Both the position numbers and the translations under genes were made by a program. Shown in pieces: positions 1-9,106 of a DNA stretch of 64,000 bases. This DNA comes from Anarhynchus alexandrinus. Its lineage: Eukaryota; Chordata; Aves; Charadriiformes; Charadriidae. Under the pieces are notes generated by a model. It was not told where the DNA came from. It saw nothing but the letters and a program-made list of their open reading frames with translations, and did no database searches. Numbering within the stretch: the stretch's first letter is position 1; each line of letters opens with the position of its first letter. The stretch lies in assembly GCA_008711295.1 (NCBI GenBank), contig VUYV01000061.1, forward strand, positions 2,083,731 through 2,147,730. The letters are read 5' to 3'.

Positions 1-214
1 CCTGTTCATCCGTGTTCATGTTGGCTCAGGGTGGGGGAGTCTGGGGTCTGCCGCCAGCTCCGGGCAGGGAAGGGCTTGGTATGGCTGCAGGACGGCCAAG
101 CTGTGTGGGGTGGGATAGGCCCCTCGGGGAGGGGCGGTGGGGCCTCGGTGACGCTGGGCTGGGGGGACAGTGGCTGCAAGGGGACCCAGGGGCTGATCTG
201 CTCTCCCTTGTCAG

Positions 215-326
215 AGAAATGGCCCCAGCGATGCTGGTGTGGCGGCGCGCCGTGGCAGAGAGGACAGCGGGGAGGCACCGACCCTGGAGATGGCTGTGAA
301 CTCCATCTACTACTCGAGAGACGAAG
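215..326 (+). CDS. DOK1: DOK1 exon (linker just before the PTB domain)
   Basis: The acceptor is the AG at 213-214 after a CTCTCCCTTGTC tract, and the donor is GAAG|GTAGGA at 326/327. The reading frame ends EMAVNSIYYSRDE plus one nucleotide (phase 1), joining the next exon as DEV-NTFW. The segment aligns in position with the acidic linker before the PTB of DOK1 and includes a possible phosphotyrosine pair (IYYS). The start is less certain than the end, because linker sequence is poorly conserved. Confidence 0.8.
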
Positions 327-3300
327 GTAGGACCTGCTGCTGCCCTGACTTTGGGCCACCTTCTGCAGGGCCTGTCCTCCTGCTGCCCCATCACCAGGGC
401 TCTGGTGGACAGGGCGAGGCCTCGTCTGGAGCTGGGGACGTGGCATCCTCCACCCTTCCCTGAGCATCCCTGTCCCCACAGTGAACACCTTCTGGGTGAC
501 GGTACAACGGACCGAGGCGGCGGAGCGATGTGAGCTGCGCGGCACCTACGTGCTCAAGGCTGAGCGTGACAGCCTCGTCCTGAAGGACCCACGGACAAAT
601 GAGATCCTCTATGTCTGGCCCTACCGGCTGCTCCGGAGATACGGCCGGGACAAGGTAGGGGTCGGGGGGGGCCCTGCGTGCTGTGTGCTGAAACCTGTTC
701 CCCCGCAGGCTTTCCCTTGCCGAAGGGTAAGGAGCTGATGTGCCTGATCAGCCTGCGGCAGCCGTGCAGCAGACCCTGCCAAACGCCAGAACTGCTGCAG
801 CCCTCGGTGACCACAGCAGAGTCCCCAGGGGCATCTGAGATCCCGTCTGTCCTCCACTCCCACCTGTGTCACCATGAAGGAGCGTGGGCTAGCAGGACAC
901 CTGTCCCTGCTGTGCAGAGCCCCTCTCTGTATGATCCTTGCCCCACTCCCATGGGGCAAGCCCCTGCCAGCCCCTCTTCCAGACATCCCTGCAACTGGCT
1001 TGCCCATGTTCTCCATTCCAGTGCTCCCCAGCCCATGCTGTGGGCGGACATGTCCTTCTATGCTACGCGCAAGCTCTCCCCAGCCTCCGGGGACCTTGGC
1101 TCCTGCAGTTCCGGCTCTGCCCTGGATTCAGTTCATCTCTCCTGAAGGATGGTGGCCAGAGCAGGAGGGGCTGTTTGAGACATCAGTTACTCCAGATTTG
1201 TTCACCTTACTGGGTGCACTGCTCCTAGCCTGGCTGGTTTGTGTAGGTCTGTCCCCTCTGCAGCGTGTCCCCGATCTGTCTTGCTGCTACCCTGAGCGCA
1301 AGAGGTACCTGCCGTGCTGGATGGGGAGGAAGTGGTCACCCCAGGGCTGTGTACAGAGGTGATGGTGTCGGCTGCAGTCCGCTGAAGGTGCTTTCTGCGG
1401 CACTTTACTGAAACAGAAGTGGAAACAGCTGCTCTTGGGGAGGCATCTGGCTCATCCTCAGGGTCTGTGCCAGGGGCAGGATGAGAGCCACGTGGTGTGA
1501 GGTGCAGGCAGCTGCACCCACAGGTCCCCGAGTGGTGATGGGTTGGCTGTGCTTGTGTTTGGCAGCATTGGCCCACAAAAGGAAGTCTGGCCCCAGAGGC
1601 TTTTGCAGCAACCCCCAGAGACTGCTGCTGCATGTGAGAGAGCACCAGTGGGGCAGAAAACCTCACCTGGATTCAGGGACTGAGGTCCAGGCAGGGTGTG
1701 GGCGTCTGCTGGTGGGAACCTGCGCATGCGTATGTGTTCAGGCCTGGGGAACACAGCCTCGGTGCAGGACTTCTCTTTAAAGTACTTTATACCATTAACA
1801 TAGTAATGCTGGTAAGGCAAATGCTTTGCTTGCTGTTGGTAGCCAAGCTGCTGCTTCTGGCCTTTCTCCTGTGGAAAGTGGCATTCCTCCGCTTTCCTTC
1901 TGCCTGACTGATGCTGACTTACCCAAGATGCCCATAATAGTTCCCCCTGCTGAACTGTCACTCATCTTCTCGCCCTACTCTGTTCTCGGTGCTAACTGCA
2001 TATTATTTCCTAGACTATCTGTTCCCAGTTGTTGACCTTGCTGGAATTGCTCAGGTAAGGCAGCAGGTCTCCAGAAGGACCTGCAGCTGTGGCCCTGGGG
2101 CATCTTGCAGTGATGTTCCCTCAAGTGTGCGTCCAGCTCTGATTTCACAGCTCGTTCTGGGCTGTTGGGCCGTGCAGCCTCCCCCTGCCCAGGCGCTGCG
2201 CAGCCGCTGAGCGCAGTGTGCCCCTGGGGAGGTGCTCGCTGAGCTGTGTCCCTCACCGCAGGGCGCAGGAGCAGGATGTTCAGTGAAGTCTCTCTTGCAG
2301 GATGCTCAGGATCAGCGCCACAGCCGTGCGCCCTTCAGCGGGAAGCGCAGCCTGCATGATGCGCTGGGCCGGCAGGTGCTGGGCAGGATGTGACCCTTCC
2401 ACTTCCCCTGCAGGTGATGTTCTCCTTCGAAGCTGGCAGGCGCTGCGACTCCGGCCCAGGGAACTTCACCTTTGAGACCAAGCAGGGCAACGAGATCTTC
2501 CGCCTGGTGGAAGCCTCCATCCGGGAGCAGAAAGCGCAGGTGGAGGAGAACCGGCAAAGCTGTGACTCACTGGAGTCGGACAGCCCCAGCGTGGTGCTGA
2601 TCCGCCAGGCTCTGGCCGACTCTCTGAGCCTGGAGCTGCCCGCCGAGGGGGATGACACCCCAGCACCCAAAGCGGGGCTGGCGCCCAGGCCCAGCACAGC
2701 GGCAGAGGAGAGAGATGCCACGTCTCTGCTGAAGACCCGGACTCTGCCAGAGCTCCCTGTGCCGCAGTCCAAGCCGGCGGTCCCGAGCACACCCCCACGC
2801 TCCCCTCTGCCAAAGGTGCCCCGCGCCGTGCAGCCGGCCGAGGACCCATCCAGCGTCTACTCGGAGCCCCTGGACTCGGTGAAGGGCTTCCGTCCCTGGC
2901 TGGACCCGCTGTACTCGGACCCCATAGACAGCAAGTCCACGAGCGGGGCCAAGGCGCCCAGCAGTGCCTCGGACGAGACGAAGCTCCGGCTGCCGGCGCC
3001 GCTGTACGAGCAGGTGCGGGCTGAGGGGCGCAGCCAGGCTCCGACGGTGCCCGGGCGGAGGGAGCACATCTACGACGAGCCCGAGGGTCGCGCTCCCCGC
3101 TCGCTGCCACCCCCCACCTGCATCTACGATGAAGCGCGGCCCACGGGCGAAGCCTGGCGCACCCAGGGCCACGACGGCAGGGGCGGCTACGAGTATCCCT
3201 ACAACCCCAGCACTGACGACTACTCGGTACCTGCCTTCCAGGCCAAGGCCAAGGGTCCCAAGCCACTGCCTGCCCCCAAGCCTCAGGCGGCCTTTATCCC

Positions 3301-3517
3301 TAAAGGCGGAGAGAGGAGCGGGGACCCCGGCTGGCGGCGGGGGAACCCCGCTCCTGAGAAAGCGGTCGTCAAGCCCAGCCTCAACAGCAGCAACAACAAC
3401 AACAACGTGGAGGTGCTGTACAGCCGGGTGGTGAAGCCCCAGCATGTGCAGAAGAAGGAGCAGTCTGTGGATGAGTACAGCTTGTCGCCTGTCTATGAGG
3501 ACCTAGGAGAGATATAG
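215..3517 (+). CDS. DOK1: Docking protein 1 (DOK1), 3' part: PTB domain and tyrosine-rich tail
   Basis: Three coding exons are seen, join(215..326, 482..654, 2414..3517), encoding the last ~462 residues. Phases match at every junction. DOK1 is a membrane-recruited adaptor: its N-terminal PH domain (upstream of the window) binds phosphoinositides, its PTB domain binds phosphotyrosine on receptors, and its phosphorylated tail recruits RasGAP and Nck to damp Ras/MAPK signalling. The PTB region starts at NTFWVTVQRTEAAERC and continues through LLRRYGRDK and FSFEAGRRC to GNEIFRLVEASI. The Arg-rich strands are the phosphotyrosine-binding part in the family. The tail holds YSEP, YSDP, YEQV, YDEP, YDEA, YNPS, YSVP, YSRV and a terminal VYEDLGEI. 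YxxP motifs are RasGAP/Nck SH2 targets in known DOK1. Identity as DOK1 rather than DOK2/3 rests on the tail motif order, which I recall in human DOK1, and on M1AP as neighbour. A (CAR)n stretch near 3381-3405 encodes a short Ser/Asn run. Confidence 0.93.
482..654 (+). CDS. DOK1: DOK1 exon (first half of PTB domain)
   Basis: The acceptor is CCCCACAG| before 482 and the donor is GACAAG|GTAGGG at 654/655, leaving phase 0. It encodes NTFWVTVQRTEAAERCELRG through WPYRLLRRYGRDK. This is the IRS-type PTB N-terminal strands and the arginine-containing strand that contacts phosphotyrosine. Confidence 0.93.
655..2413 (+). other. DOK1 intron between the two PTB exons
   Basis: This is 1.76 kb of GC-rich intronic DNA bounded by GTAGGG and CCCCTGCAG. 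Reading frames here have no family match I recognise and no repeat I can name. It holds nothing I can support beyond the intron. The shorter stretch 1-214 is likewise the tail of the preceding DOK1 intron. Confidence 0.7.
2414..3517 (+). CDS. DOK1: DOK1 terminal exon (rest of PTB plus signalling tail)
   Basis: The acceptor is CCCCTGCAG| before 2414 and the stop is TAG at 3515-3517. It encodes 367 aa: VMFSFEAGRRC, the end of the PTB with its C-terminal helix (to about residue 40 of the exon), then a proline-rich tail. Tyrosine codons in adaptor-type motifs lie at about 2858, 2912, 3005, 3071, 3125, 3188, 3231, 3419, 3477 and 3493. GC content is much higher than in the rest of the window. Confidence 0.94.
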   Translation: MMFSFEAGRRCDSGPGNFTFETKQGNEIFRLVEASIREQKAQVEENRQSCDSLESDSPSVVLIRQALADSLSLELPAEGDDTPAPKAGLAPRPSTAAEERDATSLLKTRTLPELPVPQSKPAVPSTPPRSPLPKVPRAVQPAEDPSSVYSEPLDSVKGFRPWLDPLYSDPIDSKSTSGAKAPSSASDETKLRLPAPLYEQVRAEGRSQAPTVPGRREHIYDEPEGRAPRSLPPPTCIYDEARPTGEAWRTQGHDGRGGYEYPYNPSTDDYSVPAFQAKAKGPKPLPAPKPQAAFIPKGGERSGDPGWRRGNPAPEKAVVKPSLNSSNNNNNVEVLYSRVVKPQHVQKKEQSVDEYSLSPVYEDLGEI

Positions 3518-3975
3518 CGTACTGCTGCCCTGTATCTGCCTGGGGGGAGACTGGGGGGGTCCCAGGCCTGTTGGTGAGCAGTGCTGGCTGCTGTCCTCCA
3601 TGGGTCCCAGGGGTGGCTTGGGGCTGGGGACTGTTCTGGCTCAGGCAGAGCCCCTCTTGCTCAACCAACGCTGGCAGGAGCTGCCTTTCCCTGGAGGCCA
3701 GTTCCACAGCGAGAGCAAGAGCGCTGTGGCTGGTGCAAGTGCCAGCGTGCTTCTCCGGCTCTGGAGCTGGCTCCGCTGCCACCTCCTGACCCTCAGGAGG
3801 TCTGGCTGCGTTGCCCTGTGTCTGCTGCTCTGCCTCTGCTCTGGCTCCCTTCTCTGACCAGGCCGCAGGGCTGGGGTGCCCATTGTGGTGCACGGAAGAC
3901 TGCTTGCCACCAGTCTCTGAAAGTATTTTTATACAAATATTATTTTAATATTAAAATCTGTATGTCTCGGAAGGA
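3518..3975 (+). other. DOK1: DOK1 3' UTR with poly(A) signal
   Basis: After the TAG the sequence loses coding character. An ATTAAA hexamer at 3950-3955, in an AT-rich patch (TATTTTTATACAAATATTATT), is the best poly(A) signal. Cleavage would be near 3970, followed by a GT-rich stretch (GTTTGCCTGTGGCATGTCTG). Confidence 0.65.
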
Positions 3976-6900
3976 AACGTTTGCCTGTGGCATGTCTGGG
4001 CTGTCAGGCGTATGGAGGGGGCGCAGCGCTTGCGGAGCGGGGTGGTCCTGTTGAGCGGTGTTCACGTGGCGGCACGTTTGTGCTGAGCCAAGAGGAAACC
4101 CTGAAGAAAGGTTCAGCTGTGGCTCGGATGCCCTGATGCCAGGGGATTAAAGGGATTTGAGAGTCAGGCTCGCACATACCTTTATGTGCTGATCGGGGCA
4201 CAAAGTGGTGTGATGACCTGAAAATGTGTGGGTCTTCTTGGAGCATAAGGCTGGCTCAGGGCCAGGCTCCAGCTCTGCTGCAGCTCAGTGACTCTTGATT
4301 AGTCACAGGATCTCTACTTCCCCAGCCTGATCCCTCTACTGATTTTTCCCCTCTCCTGCTCCCAGCTGTTCTTGAAAGGTCTGGGATGGCCCAGTCTGAT
4401 CCCATTGACTTTAATGGCAAAAACTGATCCCTGTTGTGTGGTCTGAGGCCAGGGGTTTGGCTGTGATTGCCGTGTGGCCAGCCTTGGGCAGAAACCTATG
4501 CCACGGAAAACCAGGTTGTCCTTTTGGTGCTGGCAATGGTTTTGAGAGATTTTACGTTCCTTCTGTGTGGGGCTAGACCAGGCACCCTGGCACTGGCTGT
4601 CCCTGAGTCTGGACGGAGCTGCTGGTGACTTCTGCAGGTTTACCAGCCTGTTGATATAGACAGCAGCAAAACAGCCAGCTGACAAGCCAGCACTATGATG
4701 TACCTGTGCAGAGGACTAAGTGTGACTTCTACAGCTCAGACCTTGGGAACCACAAACTGTTGGGGAAGTCTGGAGGATCATGTTCAGGTCCCCAGACTGG
4801 TGAGATGGTGACAAGGCAGTGAGCTCTGACTGGCCATTTGTCTGATGCCCAAGTTGCAGTGGGGAAGCTTCAGTCCTGTAATGATGCAGCACAGCTGTAG
4901 CCAGGACCAATTTGTGGCTGTTCTGTGCTGGGTCCTCTTCCACACTGGGGTTTTGCTGCAGGACAAGGGGAAAAGCCTAAGGGCCTTTGGGAATCTGAGG
5001 GAGGCTGAGGTGGTTCCTGCCTGGGATGAGAGGCACGAGCAGCAGGCATCTGCTGCTCATGATTGGTTGCTGGATGGTACCGTGCTCGTGTTCGAGTCCA
5101 TGGTGGGTCCATGTGTGCACCCCAAGAGCAGTCTGCCCGCCTGCTACAGAGAAGAGCTCTGGGCATTGCTTAGCAGGGTACCCAGGCCACCTGCACATAA
5201 TCCTTGCTCATGACTCCAGCGTGAGGCTCCAAGACTTAAACCATGGAGAGCAGCCTTCCAGGAGCAGAGCCCTGGGGCTCTTCCTTCCATATGGCCATGG
5301 GTATTTGTGCATCTCCATCACTGCGGTCGCTGTATCTCAGTGCACTGTGTCCACTCCATCCCGTGGAGCTGAGCATGTCTGACATGCAGTGGCTGACCCG
5401 GCTTTCACTAAAGAGGGTGATGGTGAGGAAGGAAAATGCTCCAGCGTCTGTGCCAGACCAGGGGTCCCTGCACAGCCCTGCACTCCTCTTGACTGGGAAG
5501 AAAGGAGATTTATTTTTTCATGTTTCAGCAATGACATCATCTCTCGTAACAGCCAGCTTGGGACTAAGATGTAAGTGAGCAAGACAGGAGGAACATTCCT
5601 ACGTGTGGCCTGCTTTATTTATGCACCCAGCCACATGACAGAGAAGTGCGTGCAGCAGGAAAGGCTCTTAGTCTCTGCTGATCGGGAGAGACTGTCCATT
5701 CTTTTCTGTCTCAGTGTTGTGGACCAAACCTTTCATCTTGCTCAGGCTGCTGCTCTGTGCTTCACCTTATCTCCTTTCTGGCAGCAGTTCAGGGTCTAAT
5801 AGATGCTTTGGGAAAGCATAAGAAGTAAGGTAAATGCAGAGTGAGCCTTTGGCTGGTCACAGCCTTCCTATTGTGAAAGCAAAAGTCTGCAGTGAACCCT
5901 GACTTTAGGACCAGGAGATGGTCTTTCTGCATTCTGCTTAGATTAGGATTTCTTCTGTTTGCCTTCATAGAATCACAGACTGGTTAGAGTTGGAAGGGAC
6001 CTTAAAGATCAACTAGTTCCAACTCTTCTGCCATAGGCAGAAACACCTTCCACTAGACTAGGTTGCTCAAAGCAACCTGGCCTTGAACACTTGGGGCATG
6101 TGGATGGGGCATCCACAACTTCTCTGGGCAACCTGTTCCAGTGTCTCACCACCCTCACAGCAAAGAATTTCTTCCTAATATCTGATCTAAATCTACCCTA
6201 TCACTTCACTCCACATTAGAGTCCTTCCCCATCTTTTCTGTAGGCCTCCTTTAAGCACTGGAACGCCGCTATAAAGTCTGCCTGGAGCCTTCTGTTCTCC
6301 AGGCTGAACAACCCCAACTCTCTCAGCCTGTCATCATATGGGAGGTGCTCCAGCCCTGATTGTCTTCGTGGCCCTTCTTCTTGCCCTTTCCTTTGCCTCA
6401 CTTCCACTGTCTCCTTGCAACTAATTTCCATGCATTGAACAGTGAAGCAGCTGGGTGCAGCTGAAACGCAGCTGGGGCACGTCAGTGGTTGTGTGCCTTG
6501 GCTGAATTCAGTCTGTGTACTTGCAAAATGGCATCCTGGCAGCCAGTCCTGAACAAGGCTTTGCTGAGGTGCTTGGGGATTCATGGCTTATCCTTGGCTG
6601 CTCACTCTACCCATTTTCCTACAGTGCAGAAATGGTCCTGGACGAGCAGCTTTGCTTCTGCCCAGACCAGGTGCTATGGGCCAGATTAGGTGGTGTATGG
6701 GAAGTCCTTTGGATATCAGACTTCCTCATGTGAGGACAGCCTGTGTGCCTTCCTGTTCTCTGCTAAAAGTCCGTGCCCCAGTTTAGCTGAGAAATGTCAG
6801 AGTACTGGTCTAGCAGCCACAGCTAGGATGCAACAGAAGCAGAAGTCTTGGTCTCAGTAGGCCAGGTGGCAGTTTTTACCAGGAGAAAATTACTTGGGAG

Positions 6901-7930
6901 CTGCTCAAAGCCCAACCAACCTCTTCCCCTTGGGGCTACCTTTTTCTGTTTCCTGTTCTGAAAGATACATCCTTTTATAACCGCTACCTCCTCCCCTTTA
7001 GGGGCTAGCGTGGTGCAGGCAAGAGACAACTGTTCTGCCAGGATATTTGTTCCCACGCTGGCATTAGGGAAAGCACCCAAGTTCCCTCTGGCTGTCAAGA
7101 ACTGGCCAGAGCAACAGCGGTTACTGTCCTGCTTCACACTGTGGTGATCAGGTGAAGAAGGGCTTTTCAACAGGGATCCTGAACAGCCCCAATTTTGTGA
7201 TATGCTTCCCCTTACAGTCTCTGTTCCCTCTTCCCAAGTTTCCCCTCTAGCAGCTTCCTTCTGTCAGCAATAAATCACAAACCCCTGTTTGTTTACCCCT
7301 TCCCATTGACAAGGGGTTTGGTTGACTTTGTACCCCAGTTTGGTATTTATGATATGGTTGCCAAAGTAATTTCCATCTACATCATCAGTTAAGGTAATCC
7401 CCTGTCATGTCCCTCACCCAATCTGCCTGATTTTGTCATTTTCATATTGTTGTGTGCTTTGCATGCCCCAGGCTGGGACATTTGTATATGCATTACTGCC
7501 CTTTGCTACCACTCCTTCCCCAGTTCCTCATGCTTGATAGAGAGGCAGGGATTAGCCACCAGCTCGCCCACCCTAACAAACCCATATCCCTGTGCCTGTA
7601 GGGGTGTCTGTCCTGTCCTTGGGGTACCTGTCCTTGACATCTTACTCCGAGCAGCTGCCTGAGATGCAGCCTCCTGCCAGGCATGGAGTGCCACCAGGGC
7701 ATGGGAAGAGGAGGTCTATGGCTAGCTAGCAGGGGCTGTTACTGAGCTGGGATCCCAGGGAAAAGAGATGGCACTGATGGCTCTGCTCTCCTGCTGTAGC
7801 AGTCGCCCCAGGAGCACAGTGTTTGCATCGGGCCCTTGGTCAACTGCAGCTGTTTCTCAGGAAGTACAGGTCAGCGCTGGGACGGCTGCATGCAGTACAC
7901 ATTATAAGCTACAAGCAGTAAGTGAGCATT
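3976..7930. other. Intergenic region between convergent DOK1 and M1AP
   Basis: The two genes end facing each other. Apart from the CR1 at 5967-6400 I see no coding exon, RNA gene or named repeat. Candidate cryptic poly(A) hexamers occur (AATAAA near 7269 on the + strand), but no gene uses them recognisably. Confidence 0.6.
5967..6400 (-). mobile_element. CR1 LINE 3' fragment (antisense)
   Basis: The + strand starts ATAGAATCACAGACTGG, then GTTGGAAGGGACCTTAAAGA, which is the reverse complement of a CR1 3' end. On the - strand, 6216-6400 translates to a decayed end of CR1 ORF2, with the motifs RLRELGLFSLENRRLQADFI and AAFQCLKEAYRK typical of the reverse-transcriptase C-terminus. It is 5'-truncated, as is usual for CR1. 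Confidence 0.93.
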
Positions 7931-8965
7931 ATGGTGGGTAACTTTATTTTGAAACAGCTTGTCACAACAAAGTAAGTAGAACACAACCCCCTGCTAGTGC
8001 TCGGCATCCAGGAAGCCCAGTGAGACCACCCCACCTTGGCTCACTCGAGCTGCCCTCAGCTCCTGCCCTGCCAGGGGCCGCTGTCCTGTGTCTGCACTGA
8101 AAACAGGCTAGCATCTGTGCGAGCACTGGGCAGAAGCTCTCTGGAAAGCTCCAGGCCAAGTCCCTGCCTTCTTCTGAACCCTGCCAAAAAGTACTTGCCA
8201 TGTTGGCTTGCAGAACAGCCCCATAGGCACAGATGGGCCATAAGGAGGAGAGCATCCAAGCAGCAGTTGGCTGGGGGAACGGTGCTGTGCTGTGCTGCGC
8301 TGCGCTGCAGCTCCAGCTGCAGTGAGCTGTCACTGCAGGAGCCAGCCAGGGCATTAGGGCTGGCTTGGCACGTGCTACAAACCCCTTCGTGAGCTGGGGA
8401 GTTGGACACTGAGGCCAATTATGGAAGGAAGCGAATCAGCATCATCGTGGGTAGTGCTGCTTTCTGCGCTTTAAGATTAAATTCAAAAGCCCTGTTTTAT
8501 GCCTATTCAAACACCCTGCTGAACCTGCTCCTGCAGGATGAGGGCAGCTTGACGTTACTGCCTACTTTATCTATCTGTCTGACTTCGTCACCACCCTGCT
8601 TGCTGCTTTTCTGCACTCGCTGACAGCAATCTGTGGTTTGTGGCCTGCGCTAGCCTAGTCTCAGAAACCAAAATTTGAGGCACGCTGCTGATGTGTGCTG
8701 ACAAGAATTGGGAAATAGGGGGTGCTGCGGGGGATAGCTGAACCTCTGGACAGAGGGCCCCAAGGTAGCAGGCTTCCTGCAGACTGACTCGGTGACTAAC
8801 AAAACCATAGAACAAGGAGGAACAAACGATGGGAAGTGCCTGTCTGACCAAAGCCAAGGTTAGTGTCTTGCCTGACCGCTTCCGGCCCAGTGCGTAAGGC
8901 TTGGCAGCTGAGCAAGAAGTGAAGCCGTGAGTGCACGTGAGCAGGCTCAAGCAGCGCCCTGAGGT
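7931..8965 (-). other. M1AP: Probable M1AP 3' UTR
   Basis: Reading the - strand past the M1AP stop at 8968-8966, the first good poly(A) hexamer is AATAAA (TTTATT on +, 7943-7948), giving a ~1 kb UTR. There is no conserved reading frame. A CTG/CTGC-rich patch lies around 8283-8325. The extent is inferred from the signal only. Confidence 0.5.
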
Positions 8966-9106
8966 TCACTGCAGGAACTCTTCATACTCTTTGGGGAGCA
9001 GGGAGTGCTCACAGGAATCTCTCCTCGCTGCTGCTGGCCTGAACACTTGGACAGGAGAAGGCACCATCGGCAGGGGCGCCACAGTGGCCTTGGCTCTGCT
9101 CTGATG
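8966..9106 (-). CDS. M1AP: M1AP terminal coding exon 9
   Basis: The acceptor is TGTATTGCAG|CATCAG at 9107/9106. A second AG six bases on (CATCAG|AGC) is also usable. It encodes SRAKATVAPLPMVPSPVQVF through to KEYEEFLQ with TGA at 8968-8966. The ATVAPLPM block matches the mammalian C-terminus; the rest is divergent. Confidence 0.85.
   Translation of the reverse strand, partial: HQSRAKATVAPLPMVPSPVQVFRPAAARRDSCEHSLLPKEYEEFLQ

Noticed and set aside
2466..3445. Long antisense open frames of 266 and 292 codons opposite the last DOK1 exon
   Set aside because: They are shadows of the GC-rich DOK1 reading frame, which has clear family identity; the antisense frames show no family motifs.
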